Part shown: piece after piece, positions 24,930 through 35,162 of the stretch
How the letters are laid out: each line of letters begins with the position of its first letter
How positions within the stretch are numbered: position 1 is the stretch's first letter
Source: an uncultured Lachnospiraceae bacterium
GTDB lineage: Bacteria; Bacillota; Clostridia; Lachnospirales; Lachnospiraceae
DNA length: 49,170 nt
NCBI GenBank assembly: GCA_905203555.1
Contig: CAJKWK010000016.1
Span: 1 to 49,170 of the forward strand
Direction of reading: 5' to 3'
Translations under genes and position numbers: made by a program
The notes under the pieces: model-generated
What the model was told of the DNA's origin: nothing
The model's input: only the letters and a program-made list of their open reading frames with translations
Databases searched by the model: none

Positions 24930-26030
24930 ATGAAATATGATTATCTTGTTGTAGGTGCCGGATTATATGGAGCAGTGTTTGCGCATGAGGCAAAGAAAAA
25001 GGGAAAGTGCTGCCTTGTGATTGATAAACGTGATCATATTGCAGGAAATATTTACTGCGAGGAGATTGAGGGAATCAACGTGCATAAGTATGGCGCGCAT
25101 ATTTTCCATACATCTAATAAGAGAATATGGGAATACATTAATCAGTTTGCGGAGTTCAACAATTATATTAACTCTCCGGTTGCTGTATACAAGGATGAAC
25201 TTTATAACCTGCCGTTTAATATGAATACTTTCAGCAAGATGTGGAATATCCGTACACCACAGGAAGCGAAGGCGAAGATTGCTGAGCAGGTAGCGGAAAC
25301 CGGGATTACAGAACCGAAGAATCTGGAAGAACAGGGATTATCACTGGTTGGTAAGGATGTGTTTGAGAAGCTGGTAAAGGGGTACACTGAGAAACAATGG
25401 GGAAGAGACTGCAAGGATCTTCCGGCATTTATCATCAAGCGCCTTCCGGTTCGGTTTACGTATGATAACAATTATTTCAATGATCGTTATCAGGGCATCC
25501 CGATCGGAGGATATACGAAGATTGTGGAGAAGATGTTGGACGGCATAGAGGTGAAGACGAATACCGATTATTTTGCATTCATCAAGGAACAGCCGGATAT
25601 CGCAGAGAAAATCGTATTTACCGGAATGATCGATGAATATTTCGGATATCAGCTCGGTGCCTTGGAGTACCGTTCCGTACGGTTTGAGACAGAAGTATTG
25701 GATACAGACAATTATCAGGGAAATGCGGTTGTAAATTACACAGAACGAGAAGTTCCATATACGAGAATCATCGAGCATAAGCATTTTGAGTTCGGTAAGC
25801 AGGAGAAGACGGTTATTTCCAGAGAGTATTCTTCGGAGTGGAAGGTAGGCATGGAGCCGTATTATCCGGTCAATAATGAACAGAACAACGCATTATTTGA
25901 AAAATACCGGGAACTGGCAGAACAGGAGAAGAACGTAATCTTTGGCGGACGGCTCGGTAATTATAAATATTACGATATGGATAAGGTGATTGAGGCTGCG
26001 CTGGAGATGTGCGGGCAAGAGCTGGTATAA
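24930..26030 (+). CDS. glf: UDP-galactopyranose mutase
   Basis: A 366-residue flavoprotein that interconverts UDP-galactopyranose and UDP-galactofuranose, the precursor for galactofuranose in surface polysaccharides. It has FAD-binding VVGAGLYGAVFAHEAKKKG, RDHIAGNIY, the family signature HKYGAHIFHTSNKRIWEYI, active-site YTEKQWG, and C-terminal GRLGNYKYYDMDKVIEAAL. It stands alone, with no glycosyltransferases beside it in this window, and precedes the murE operon by about 80 bases. Confidence 0.96.
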   Translation: MKYDYLVVGAGLYGAVFAHEAKKKGKCCLVIDKRDHIAGNIYCEEIEGINVHKYGAHIFHTSNKRIWEYINQFAEFNNYINSPVAVYKDELYNLPFNMNTFSKMWNIRTPQEAKAKIAEQVAETGITEPKNLEEQGLSLVGKDVFEKLVKGYTEKQWGRDCKDLPAFIIKRLPVRFTYDNNYFNDRYQGIPIGGYTKIVEKMLDGIEVKTNTDYFAFIKEQPDIAEKIVFTGMIDEYFGYQLGALEYRSVRFETEVLDTDNYQGNAVVNYTEREVPYTRIIEHKHFEFGKQEKTVISREYSSEWKVGMEPYYPVNNEQNNALFEKYRELAEQEKNVIFGGRLGNYKYYDMDKVIEAALEMCGQELV

Positions 26031-26111
26031 TGGAAAGGATTCGGCGAGTGTGCTGAACAGTTCAAGATGAAGGATTATGATTCATAAGTGTAGAAAAAGG
26101 GGTTGGATGAT

Positions 26112-27572
26112 ATGAAATTAAATCAGTTATTGGAACGATTGGAGTATGAAGTAGTACAGGGAGCCGATGCTATTGAGATTTCGACTCTGGCAAATGATTC
26201 CAGAAAAGTAGAAAAAGGCTCTGTGTTTGTTTGTATCAGCGGAGCAGTTGTAGATGGTCATGAGTTTATAGAGGATGTAGCGGCGAAAGGAGCTGCTGCA
26301 GTTATCGTGGAGAAAGAGGTGGAAGCGCCGGAAGGAGTGACGGTGATTTGCGTGGAAGATACCCGTTATGCTCTGGCGTTGATGTCTGCCGCATATTTTG
26401 GATATCCGGCAGAGAAACTAAAAGTGATCGGAATTACCGGCACAAAGGGAAAAACAACAACAACTTATATGATCAAATCTATTTTAGAAGATGTAGGGCA
26501 TAAGGTAGGGCTGATCGGTACGATCGAGGCGATTATCGGAGACAGAAAGATACCGGCAGCCAATACCACACCGGAGTCCTTTACCATTCATCAATATTTT
26601 GCAGAGATGCTGAAAGCCGGGTGTGACAGTGTTGTGATGGAGGTTTCTTCACAGGGGCTGATGCTCCATAGAACAGCCGGAATCCCTTTTGAAATCGGTA
26701 TTTTTACGAATCTGGGAAAAGACCACATCGGTCCAAATGAGCATAAAGATTTTGAGGATTATAAGAGATGTAAAGGGTTACTGTTCAAACAATGCAAGCT
26801 GGGAATCGCCAATGTGGATGATGCTTATTTTGCAGATGTGTTTGCAGGGGCAACCTGTAAGACGGAGACGTTTGGATTTTCTGAAAAAGCGGATTTACGT
26901 GCCGTCAATACCCATCTGGTATCCAGACCGGGCTATCTGGGCGTCGCATATCATGTAACCGGATTGATGGATTTTGATGTGGAAATAGATATTCCGGGAA
27001 CCTTCAGTGTCTATAATTCTCTGACAGCCATAGCAGTTTGCAGACATTTTCAAGTGCCAACGGATGTGATTCAGAAAGCCTTGAAGGCTGCAAAGGTAAA
27101 GGGCAGGATTGAAATGGTAAAGGTATCGGATGAATTTACGCTGATGATTGATTATGCACATAATGCCATGAGTCTGGAAAGCCTGTTGACTACATTAAAG
27201 GAATACAATCCGTCACGATTGGTATGTCTCTTCGGCTGTGGAGGAAACCGTTCGAAAGACCGGAGATATGAGATGGGCGAAGTATCCGGCAGACTGGCAG
27301 ACTTGACGATCATTACATCGGATAATCCAAGATTTGAAGAACCACAGGATATTATAGATGATATTAAGATTGGAATTGGAAAAACCGATGGAAAATATGT
27401 AGAAATCTGTGATCGAAAAGAAGCCATCAAATATGCGATTGAACATGGCCGGCGAGGAGATGTCATTGTTCTTGCAGGAAAAGGTCATGAAGATTATCAG
27501 GAAATCAAAGGCGTCAAATATCCGATGGATGAACGTGTTTTGATTCAGGAAGTATTAGAAGAGTTGAGATAA
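26112..27572 (+). CDS. murE: UDP-N-acetylmuramoyl-tripeptide synthetase
   Basis: A 486-residue cytoplasmic Mur ligase that adds the third residue to the peptidoglycan stem peptide. ATP loop GITGTKGKTTTT (about 109-120), central-domain TTPESFTIHQYFAEML and EVSSQGLMLHR, and in the C-terminal domain DNPR (Asp404), the signature of meso-diaminopimelate rather than lysine ligases. Start ATG 26112 has AAGGGGTTGG upstream; TTG 26103 is less likely. Confidence 0.93.
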   Translation: MKLNQLLERLEYEVVQGADAIEISTLANDSRKVEKGSVFVCISGAVVDGHEFIEDVAAKGAAAVIVEKEVEAPEGVTVICVEDTRYALALMSAAYFGYPAEKLKVIGITGTKGKTTTTYMIKSILEDVGHKVGLIGTIEAIIGDRKIPAANTTPESFTIHQYFAEMLKAGCDSVVMEVSSQGLMLHRTAGIPFEIGIFTNLGKDHIGPNEHKDFEDYKRCKGLLFKQCKLGIANVDDAYFADVFAGATCKTETFGFSEKADLRAVNTHLVSRPGYLGVAYHVTGLMDFDVEIDIPGTFSVYNSLTAIAVCRHFQVPTDVIQKALKAAKVKGRIEMVKVSDEFTLMIDYAHNAMSLESLLTTLKEYNPSRLVCLFGCGGNRSKDRRYEMGEVSGRLADLTIITSDNPRFEEPQDIIDDIKIGIGKTDGKYVEICDRKEAIKYAIEHGRRGDVIVLAGKGHEDYQEIKGVKYPMDERVLIQEVLEELR

Positions 27573-27587
27573 GAGAAAGGAACTTTC

Positions 27588-29813
27588 ATGTTTGCGAATA
27601 TTATCGTAGATATTACACATGAAAAACTGGATAAGATTTTTCAATACAGAGTCCCCTCCCGTTTGGAAGGGGAACTTTCTGTAGGTATGGAAGTATTGGT
27701 TCCCTTTGGAAAAGGAAATCGGCAGACCAAGGGGTATATTATAGGGTTTGCGGAAACGTGCAATTATGATTTGTCCAAAGTAAAAGAAATCGAAGATATT
27801 TCCAGAAACGGAGTTGCGATTGAAGGGCGGCTGGTTGCTTTGGCTGCATGGATGAAAGAACAGTATGGCGGAACGATGATACAGGCTTTGAAAACAGTGC
27901 TCCCGATTAAGCAGAAGGAACAGGCGAAGATGAAGAAAACGGTGCGTCTGTTGTTAGGAGAAGAAGAGGGAAGAAAAAAACTGGAGTATTTTCAATCCAA
28001 GAATCAGAAGGCTCGGGCTCGGCTTTTGGAAGCGCTTTTGGAAGAACCGGTTCTGGAGTATGAGCTGATTAACAAAAAGCTGAATATCACGCTGAGTGTG
28101 GTGCGTGCGTTGGAAGGACAGGGGGTGCTTGCTTTGGAATCAGAGCAGGTGTTTCGGAACCCTGTTAAGCAAAAAGAACAGCAGGCACAGAAAATCATTT
28201 TTACGGACGAACAGAACAATGCCATTGAGACTTTCTGGAGTGATTATGAGAAGAATATATATGGAACCTATCTGGTTCATGGAGTTACCGGAAGTGGAAA
28301 GACAGAAGTATATATTGAAATGATTCGGAGGGTGGCAGAACAGGGAAGACAAGCAATTGTTTTGATTCCGGAAATTGCATTGACATTTCAGACGGTGATG
28401 CGTTTCTACCGTTGTTTTGGAGAACGGGTGTCAATTATGAATTCGCGGTTATCAGCGGGGGAACGGTATGACCAGATGATGCGGGCAAAAAATGGGGAAG
28501 TGGATGTAATGATCGGTCCGCGTTCAGCGCTTTTCACCCCATTTCCGAATCTGGGGTTGATTGTCATTGATGAGGAACATGAAAACACGTATAAAAGCGA
28601 GCAGGTTCCCCGGTATCATGCACGCGAAACGGCACAGGAGCGGGCACGAATGGAGGGCGCAAGTCTGGTACTGGGTTCTGCAACCCCTTCTTTGGAGTCA
28701 ATGTATCGGGCAAAGCATGGGATCTACCGATTATTGGAACTGAAAAATCGTTCCGGACAGCAGGGAATGGCAGTGGTGCATACGGTAGATCTGCGGCAGG
28801 AATTAAAGAACGGAAACCGCTCAATTTTAAGTGAAAAGCTGCAGGAGCTGATGGAAGAACGTCTGCAAAAAAAAGAACAGATTATGTTGTTCCTAAACAG
28901 GCGTGGGTACGCAGGCTTTGTTTCCTGCAGAGAATGTGGACACGTATTGAAATGCCCGCACTGTGATGTCTCTTTGTCTTCACACAGAGGTGGAAAAATG
29001 GTATGTCATTATTGCGGACATGAAGAAATAAAGCCGACAGTCTGCCCGGAATGCGGATCAAAACATATTGGAGAATTTCGCGCAGGGACACAGCAGATTG
29101 AGGAAATCGTAAAGAATCGTTTTCCGGAAGCGAGGGTGCTGCGGATGGATATGGATACAACAAGGGAAAAAGACAGCCATGAAAAAATACTGGCTGCATT
29201 TGCAAATGAGGAGGCGGATATACTTGTCGGAACACAGATGATTGTGAAAGGGCATGATTTTCCAAATGTAACGCTGGTCGGAGTGCTTGCAGCCGATATG
29301 TCACTTTATGCAGATGATTATCGGGCGGGTGAGAGAACGTTTCAATTACTGACACAGGCTGAAGGGCGTGCGGGCCGCGGAGCGAAAGCGGGAGAAGCAG
29401 TGATTCAGACCTATAGCCCGGAACATTATGCGATTCTGACGGCGGCGGCGCAGGACTATGAGGCATTTTACCAGGAGGAAATCCGGTATCGGGAATTGAT
29501 GGGCTATCCTCCGGCGGAGAATCTGCTGGCAGTTTTGGCAAGTTCGGCAGATGAAGCACATCTGGAAAGAGGATGTATGTATTTAAAAGAATATGCTGCG
29601 CGAATATGCAGAGGAAAAGAGGTAGAGATTATCGGACCGGCAGCGCCGGGGATTGGAAAAATGAATGATATCTATCGAAAAGTACTCTATCTGAAAACGG
29701 AAAGATATGATACACTGGTAAAGATAAAGAATCAGTTGGAAAAATATATAGAAGTAAATTCCGGATATCAGACTATTCGGATTCAATTTGACTTTAATCC
29801 AATGAAAATATAA
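27588..29813 (+). CDS. priA: Primosomal replication restart helicase PriA
   Basis: A 741-residue DNA helicase that reloads the replisome at stalled forks. N-terminal DNA-binding domain, Walker A GVTGSGKTEVY (Gly232), DEEH box near 328 (VIDEEHENTYKSEQ), and the eight-cysteine zinc region 447-486 (CRECG, CPHC, CHYCG, CPECG). Helicase motifs V/VI: LVGTQMIVKGHDFPNV and QAEGRAGRG. Sixteen bases after murE; its stop abuts the def region. Confidence 0.96.
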   Translation: MFANIIVDITHEKLDKIFQYRVPSRLEGELSVGMEVLVPFGKGNRQTKGYIIGFAETCNYDLSKVKEIEDISRNGVAIEGRLVALAAWMKEQYGGTMIQALKTVLPIKQKEQAKMKKTVRLLLGEEEGRKKLEYFQSKNQKARARLLEALLEEPVLEYELINKKLNITLSVVRALEGQGVLALESEQVFRNPVKQKEQQAQKIIFTDEQNNAIETFWSDYEKNIYGTYLVHGVTGSGKTEVYIEMIRRVAEQGRQAIVLIPEIALTFQTVMRFYRCFGERVSIMNSRLSAGERYDQMMRAKNGEVDVMIGPRSALFTPFPNLGLIVIDEEHENTYKSEQVPRYHARETAQERARMEGASLVLGSATPSLESMYRAKHGIYRLLELKNRSGQQGMAVVHTVDLRQELKNGNRSILSEKLQELMEERLQKKEQIMLFLNRRGYAGFVSCRECGHVLKCPHCDVSLSSHRGGKMVCHYCGHEEIKPTVCPECGSKHIGEFRAGTQQIEEIVKNRFPEARVLRMDMDTTREKDSHEKILAAFANEEADILVGTQMIVKGHDFPNVTLVGVLAADMSLYADDYRAGERTFQLLTQAEGRAGRGAKAGEAVIQTYSPEHYAILTAAAQDYEAFYQEEIRYRELMGYPPAENLLAVLASSADEAHLERGCMYLKEYAARICRGKEVEIIGPAAPGIGKMNDIYRKVLYLKTERYDTLVKIKNQLEKYIEVNSGYQTIRIQFDFNPMKI

Positions 29814-29860
29814 TGGATTTTAAGAAGATAAATGCAAGAAGAGAAAAAGGAGAAGATATT

Positions 29861-30379
29861 ATGGCAATCAGAGAAATTCGTATCGCAGGAGATGAAATTT
29901 TAACAAAAAAATGTAAAACAGTGAACAAGATCACACTTCGTACCCAGATTTTGATTGGGGATATGCTGGACACGATGTATGAGAAATTTGGCGTAGGACT
30001 GGCAGCTCCACAAGTTGGCATTTTGAAACGGATCGTTGTAATTGATGTTGGAGACGGTCCGATTGTAATGATTAATCCGGAAATCATCGAGACTTCCGGG
30101 GAACAGACCGGAGAAGAAGGATGCTTGAGCCTTCCGGGAAAATATGGAATCGTAACCAGACCGAATTATGTAAAAGTACGTTTCCAGGATGAAGATATGC
30201 AGGAAGTAGAAATGGAAGGAGAAGGCTTGCTTGCACGTGCGTTTTGTCATGAAATCGATCATCTGGAAGGGGAAATGTATATGGATAAAACAGAAGACGG
30301 CGTTCATGATGTTATGTATGATGATGCAGAAGAGGAATATGTAGGTGATGAAGAATTTGACGGGGAGGATTACGAATAA
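29861..30379 (+). CDS. def: Peptide deformylase
   Basis: A 172-residue metalloenzyme that removes the formyl group from nascent proteins. All three motifs are present: GVGLAAPQVG, EEGCLSLPG and HEIDHLEG, giving the Cys-His-His metal site. Start ATG 29861 follows AAAGGAGAAG; the longer frame from 29813 lacks a good ribosome site. The C-terminus is an acidic tail of about 20 residues. Confidence 0.95.
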   Translation: MAIREIRIAGDEILTKKCKTVNKITLRTQILIGDMLDTMYEKFGVGLAAPQVGILKRIVVIDVGDGPIVMINPEIIETSGEQTGEEGCLSLPGKYGIVTRPNYVKVRFQDEDMQEVEMEGEGLLARAFCHEIDHLEGEMYMDKTEDGVHDVMYDDAEEEYVGDEEFDGEDYE

Positions 30380-30380
30380 G

Positions 30381-31334
30381 ATGCGGATTATATTTATGGG
30401 AACACCGGATTTTTCCGTTGGAACATTGGAGGCGCTTGTTGCGGCAGGACACGAGGTGTGTCTGGCAGTGACTCAGCCGGATAAGCCGAAGGGGCGGGGA
30501 AAAGAGATGCAGTTCACTCCGGTCAAAGAGGCTGCCATTCGTCATGGAATACCGGTTTATCAGCCGAAACGTGTCAGAAATCCGGAATGTATAGAGGAAC
30601 TCAGAAAATATCAGGCGGATGTAATGGTTGTCATTGCATTCGGACAGATTTTGCCAAAAGAAATTCTGGAGATGACTCCATACGGATGTATCAATGTACA
30701 TGCATCGCTGCTGCCGAAATATCGAGGTGCGGCTCCGATTCAGTGGTCCATCATCTGTGGAGAAGAGGTGACCGGAGTGACTACAATGCAGATGGATGAA
30801 GGGCTGGATACCGGAGATATGCTTTTGAAAACGGAGGTTGTGATTACACCGGAAGAGACCGGAGAGAGCCTTCATGACAAACTGGCGGAAGCCGGAGCTG
30901 AGCTTTGTGTCAAGACATTAGCAGAATTGGAAACTGGAAGTCTGACTCCGGAAAAACAGGGGGAAACTCCGACAATTTATGCAAAAATGCTGGATAAGCA
31001 GTTAGGAAATATTGACTGGACAAAACCTGCAATGGAAATAGAACGTCTGGTCAGAGGTTTAAATTCCTGGCCAAGTGCGTATACTTACTGGGAAGATAAG
31101 GTGATGAAAATCTGGAAAGCGAAGGCTGTCGTGGAAATGGTAGAAGAGACAGAAACTGCAGCAGAACCAGGATGCATTACGAGAGTAGAGAAGGATTGCT
31201 TTTATATACAGACAGGAGAGGGAGAACTCAAGGTTGAAGAATTACAGATTCCGGGAAAAAAACGAATGGATACAGGCGCGTTTTTGAGAGGGTATCATTT
31301 GGAACCGGGTGTCGTATTAAAAAGGAGTCGATAA
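30381..31334 (+). CDS. fmt: Methionyl-tRNA formyltransferase
   Basis: A 317-residue enzyme that formylates initiator Met-tRNA, paired functionally with Def just upstream. It begins IIFMGTPDFSVGTLEAL, has catalytic HASLLPKYRGAAPIQW and MDEGLDTGDML, and the C-terminal tRNA-binding domain. ATG 30381 is one base after the def stop, with GGGGAGG inside def. Confidence 0.96.
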   Translation: MRIIFMGTPDFSVGTLEALVAAGHEVCLAVTQPDKPKGRGKEMQFTPVKEAAIRHGIPVYQPKRVRNPECIEELRKYQADVMVVIAFGQILPKEILEMTPYGCINVHASLLPKYRGAAPIQWSIICGEEVTGVTTMQMDEGLDTGDMLLKTEVVITPEETGESLHDKLAEAGAELCVKTLAELETGSLTPEKQGETPTIYAKMLDKQLGNIDWTKPAMEIERLVRGLNSWPSAYTYWEDKVMKIWKAKAVVEMVEETETAAEPGCITRVEKDCFYIQTGEGELKVEELQIPGKKRMDTGAFLRGYHLEPGVVLKRSR

Positions 31335-31335
31335 G

Positions 31336-32043
31336 ATGTTTTACTATGTTTATGACAGAACCTATATATTAGTGGTGATTGGAGTGCTGCTTTGTATGCT
31401 GGCATCCAATCGTGTCAACAGTGTGTTTCGAAAGTATGACAGAGTACGGAGTCATTCCGGTATGACAGGTCGGGAGGCGGCGGAACGTATTTTGCGGGCA
31501 AATGGGATTTATGATGTGCAGGTGCAGCACGTATCGGGAAGGCTGACCGACCATTATGATCCACGAAACAAAGTGCTGAGATTGTCAGATTCGACCTATG
31601 CGTCTACTTCTGTGGCGGCAATTGGAGTTGCGGCACATGAATGCGGACACGCAGTGCAGCATGCAGTGGGGTATGCACCGCTTCAAATTCGGGGCGCATT
31701 GGTGCCGATCGCAAACTTTGGCTCAACACTGGCTTGGCCATTAATTGTAATAGGAATGTTTATGAACAATCAGACGGCAGCATTTTTGATTAATGCAGGC
31801 ATTTTGTTATTTTTGGGCGCGGTTTTATTTCAGCTTGTTACACTTCCGGTGGAATTTAATGCTTCCGGCAGGGCTGTGCGTGCGCTGGAAAAAAGTGGAA
31901 TGCTGTATGAAACGGAAATCAGACAGACAAAGGCTGTATTAGGCGCTGCTGCATTGACTTATGTAGCCAGTGCGGCATCTATGATTTTACAGCTTTTACG
32001 ATTGTTATTGATCACAGGAGGAAGAAGACAACGAGATGAATAA
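31336..32043 (+). CDS. yugP: Membrane zinc metallopeptidase, YugP family
   Basis: A 235-residue integral membrane protein of the Zn_peptidase_2 (PF04298) family. An N-terminal membrane segment is followed by the zinc motif HECGHAVQH (near residue 100) and two or three more hydrophobic segments; VEFNASGRAVRAL is also family-typical. Substrate unknown. It lies between fmt and rsmB, a conserved position in Clostridia, and overlaps rsmB by eight bases. Confidence 0.9.
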   Translation: MFYYVYDRTYILVVIGVLLCMLASNRVNSVFRKYDRVRSHSGMTGREAAERILRANGIYDVQVQHVSGRLTDHYDPRNKVLRLSDSTYASTSVAAIGVAAHECGHAVQHAVGYAPLQIRGALVPIANFGSTLAWPLIVIGMFMNNQTAAFLINAGILLFLGAVLFQLVTLPVEFNASGRAVRALEKSGMLYETEIRQTKAVLGAAALTYVASAASMILQLLRLLLITGGRRQRDE

Positions 32044-33385
32044 GGCTGTCAGTGAAAGAGAACTGGTGTTAGCGATTCTTTTAGAAGTATTGGAAGAGGG
32101 AAAGTACAGTCATATAGTGTTGAATGATGTGCTGAGTAAATACCAGTATTTAGATAAAAAGGAGCGTGCATTCATTACAAGAGTAACGGAAGGTACGTTG
32201 GAACATATGATGGAACTGGATTATATTCTGAATCAGTTTTCTAAAGTAAAAGTGAAAAAAATGAAACCGGTTATTCGAAATATTCTGCGGAGTGCAGTTT
32301 ATCAACTAAAGTATATGGATACGGTTCCGGATTCGGCGGCATGCAATGAAGCAGTGAAACTGGCTGTGAAAAAAGGCTTTGGAAGTCTGCGGGGATTTGC
32401 CAACGGTGTACTTCGCAATGTAGCGAGAAATCTGGATCAGATTCAATATCCGGAGAATCCGGCGGACTATTTGTCTGTCAGATATTCCATGCCTATGTGG
32501 ATTTTGAAATTGTGGTTAAAATCCTATGATTTTGAAACAGTAGAAACAATGTTGATGCAGTTTCAAAAGGAAAGTCCTCTGACAGTGAGATGTCGGAATC
32601 CGGAATGTGTGGAGGAATTAAAACAGCAGTTGCAGCAGGAAGGGGTCCGGGTGGAAGAACATCCGTATCTTCCGTATGCGCTCTGTATTTCCGGTTTTGA
32701 TTATCTTGGCGGGCTTTCCAGTTTCAGGGAAGGCACTTTTTCGGTACAGGATATCAGTTCCATGCTGGTCTGTGAAATAGCAGCGCCAAAAGAGGGGGCA
32801 GAAGTGATTGATGTCTGTGCGGCTCCGGGTGGAAAAGCTCTGCATATGGCAGAACTTCTAAAAGGAAGCGGTCATGTGGAAGCGAGAGATCTGACGCCGT
32901 ATAAGGTGTCTCTGATTCAGGAGAATATTGTTCGTACAGGACTTGCCAATATTGCTGCAGTCTGTAAGGACGCGACGCAATATGATGCGGAGAGTAAGGA
33001 AAAAGCAGATATTGTGATCGCGGATCTCCCCTGTTCCGGACTTGGAGTGTTGGGTAAGAAGACGGATTTGAAATATAAGGCAACCGAAGAAGGGTGTCAC
33101 GAATTGGCGCAGCTTCAGCGTGATATCCTAAAAGTAGTGCAGCAATATGTAAAACCGGGAGGAATGTTGATCTACAGCACCTGTACGATCAATCCGGCAG
33201 AAAATCAGGATAATGTACATTGGTTTTTAAAAGAACATCCGCAATTTGAAGGGATGGACATACGTGACAGATTATGTCGGGAACTGCAGCAGGAGGTAAG
33301 AGAAGACGGCAGCCTGCAGCTGCTTCCGGGTATTCATAAGAGTGATGGATTTTTTATTGCGTGTATGAGAAAGAAGGAGTTATGA
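32036..33385 (+). CDS. rsmB: 16S rRNA (cytosine-967-C5)-methyltransferase
   Basis: A 449-residue protein with an N-terminal NusB-like RNA-binding domain (AFITRVTEGTLEHMMELDYI) and a C-terminal SAM-dependent methyltransferase: VIDVCAAPGGKALHMAEL binds SAM, Cys333 in DLPCSGLG and Cys383 in STCTINPAEN are the two catalytic cysteines of the m5C family. Confidence 0.95.
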   Translation: MNKAVSERELVLAILLEVLEEGKYSHIVLNDVLSKYQYLDKKERAFITRVTEGTLEHMMELDYILNQFSKVKVKKMKPVIRNILRSAVYQLKYMDTVPDSAACNEAVKLAVKKGFGSLRGFANGVLRNVARNLDQIQYPENPADYLSVRYSMPMWILKLWLKSYDFETVETMLMQFQKESPLTVRCRNPECVEELKQQLQQEGVRVEEHPYLPYALCISGFDYLGGLSSFREGTFSVQDISSMLVCEIAAPKEGAEVIDVCAAPGGKALHMAELLKGSGHVEARDLTPYKVSLIQENIVRTGLANIAAVCKDATQYDAESKEKADIVIADLPCSGLGVLGKKTDLKYKATEEGCHELAQLQRDILKVVQQYVKPGGMLIYSTCTINPAENQDNVHWFLKEHPQFEGMDIRDRLCRELQQEVREDGSLQLLPGIHKSDGFFIACMRKKEL

Positions 33386-34422
33386 AAAAAGATATTCGTG
33401 CATATACATACGAAGAATTACAAGAAGAAATCAAAAATCTGGGAGAAAAAGCATTTCGGGCAAAGCAGATCTATGAGTGGATTCACCAGAGGCAGGCAGA
33501 GCATTTTGATGAAATGACAAATCTCTCCAAAGGGCTTAGACAATTGTTGGAAGACAACTATGAAATCCTTCCGGTAGAGATGGTAGAGAGACAGGAATCT
33601 GCGTTGGATGGGACAAATAAATTTTTGTTCCGTTTATATGACGGGAACGTAGTGGAAAGCGTATTGATGCGGTATCACCATGGCAATTCCGTATGCATTT
33701 CCTCGCAGGTAGGCTGTCGAATGGGTTGTCGTTTCTGTGCATCGACAATTGGCGGTCTGGAGCGAAACCTGTCGGCGTCTGAGATGCTGGGACAGATATA
33801 CCAGATTCAGAAGATAATAGGAGAACGGGTGTCAAATGTAGTGATTATGGGAACCGGTGAACCGCTGGATAATTATGAGAATTTTCTGAAATTCATTCAT
33901 ATTTTAACGGATGAATATGGACTGCATATCAGTCAGCGGAATGTGACGGTTTCGACCTGTGGAATTGTTCCGAAAATGTATGAACTGGCGAAAGAACATT
34001 TACAGATTACGTTGGCGCTCTCCCTGCATGGTTCAACGCAGGAGAAACGGCATCGTCTGATGCCGGTGGCAAATAAATACGAACTGCAGGAAGTGTTAAA
34101 AGCCTGTGACAATTATTTTCAGGAAACAGGGCGCAGGATTACTTTTGAGTACAGTATGGTGCATGGAGTAAATGACACAGAGGAAGATGCGGAAGAATTG
34201 ATCGCAATTTTGAAATCGCGTAACTGTCATCTGAATCTGATTCCGGTAAATCCAATAAAAGAAAGGGATTTTGTGCGTCCAAATAGGGAAAATGCACTGA
34301 ATTTCAAAAATAAACTTGAAAAATGCGGGATTAATGTTACTATAAGAAGAGAAATGGGCGCAGATATTGATGGTGCCTGCGGTCAGCTCAGAAGAAGTTA
34401 CCAGGGAAGGAGTACAATATGA
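33382..34422 (+). CDS. rlmN: 23S rRNA/tRNA adenine-C2 methyltransferase
   Basis: A 346-residue radical-SAM enzyme. The cluster-binding cysteines are C112, C116 and C119 (CRMGCRFC); MGTGEPLDNYEN and LSLHGSTQEKRHRLMP are family-typical, and the C-terminal methyl-carrying cysteine is likely that in GACGQLRR. Starts inside the rsmB stop (ATGA) and overlaps the phosphatase start the same way. Confidence 0.96.
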   Translation: MKKDIRAYTYEELQEEIKNLGEKAFRAKQIYEWIHQRQAEHFDEMTNLSKGLRQLLEDNYEILPVEMVERQESALDGTNKFLFRLYDGNVVESVLMRYHHGNSVCISSQVGCRMGCRFCASTIGGLERNLSASEMLGQIYQIQKIIGERVSNVVIMGTGEPLDNYENFLKFIHILTDEYGLHISQRNVTVSTCGIVPKMYELAKEHLQITLALSLHGSTQEKRHRLMPVANKYELQEVLKACDNYFQETGRRITFEYSMVHGVNDTEEDAEELIAILKSRNCHLNLIPVNPIKERDFVRPNRENALNFKNKLEKCGINVTIRREMGADIDGACGQLRRSYQGRSTI

Positions 34423-35162
34423 AGACATTTTCCATAACAGATGTTGGTATGGTTAGACAAGTGAATCAGGACTATGTCTATACAACAGACAATCCACTGG
34501 GACCGCTTCCGAATCTGTTTGTAGTTGCAGACGGAATGGGCGGACATCAGGCAGGCGATTATGCATCGAAGTATACCGTAGAGGTACTTCGGCGTGAATT
34601 GAAGCAGAGTGAAGAGGAAGACGTGGAAAAAGCGCTGGTTTCTGCTATTAAGACAGCGAACCGGGAGATTATTAAGAAAGCATCTCAGGACCCTCATTTA
34701 AAGGGAATGGGAACTACCGTTGTGGTAGCAACGATTGTCAATCAGATGATGTATTTTGCCAATGTAGGAGACAGCCGTTTGTATTTGATCAATCAAGGGA
34801 TCACACAGTTGACCAAGGATCATTCGCTGGTAGAAGAGATGGTTCGGCTGGGCGGCATTAAGCCGGAAGAAGCAAAGAGTCATCCGGATAAGAATATTAT
34901 TACCCGGGCAATCGGGGCAAAAGCAGAGGTAGATGTTGACTTCTACGAGCACCGTCTGAAACGGGGAGACATCATATTGATGTGTACAGACGGTTTGAGC
35001 AATATGGTAGAGGATGAAGAACTGTTCCATATTGTTCAGGGAGGAAGAGATATTGTGGAGGCAGGTACGTCTCTGGTAGAAGCAGCAAAAGAGAATGGCG
35101 GAACGGATAACATAGGCCTTGTGTTGACAGATCCGTTTGACGATGAGGTGAGTTTATGTTAA
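34419..35162 (+). CDS. prpC: PP2C-type serine/threonine phosphatase
   Basis: A 247-residue metal-dependent phosphatase: TDVGMVRQVNQD, VVADGMGGHQAGDYAS, ANVGDSRLYLI, CTDGLSNMV and GGTDNIGLV give the acidic metal-binding residues. It overlaps the PASTA kinase gene by seven bases; such pairs set reversible phosphorylation controlling wall synthesis and division. Confidence 0.95.
   Translation: MKTFSITDVGMVRQVNQDYVYTTDNPLGPLPNLFVVADGMGGHQAGDYASKYTVEVLRRELKQSEEEDVEKALVSAIKTANREIIKKASQDPHLKGMGTTVVVATIVNQMMYFANVGDSRLYLINQGITQLTKDHSLVEEMVRLGGIKPEEAKSHPDKNIITRAIGAKAEVDVDFYEHRLKRGDIILMCTDGLSNMVEDEELFHIVQGGRDIVEAGTSLVEAAKENGGTDNIGLVLTDPFDDEVSLC

Noticed and set aside
29813..29860. Longer deformylase start at 29813
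   Set aside because: It overlaps the priA stop, has no Shine-Dalgarno, and the family start is at 29861 with AAAGGAGAAG.
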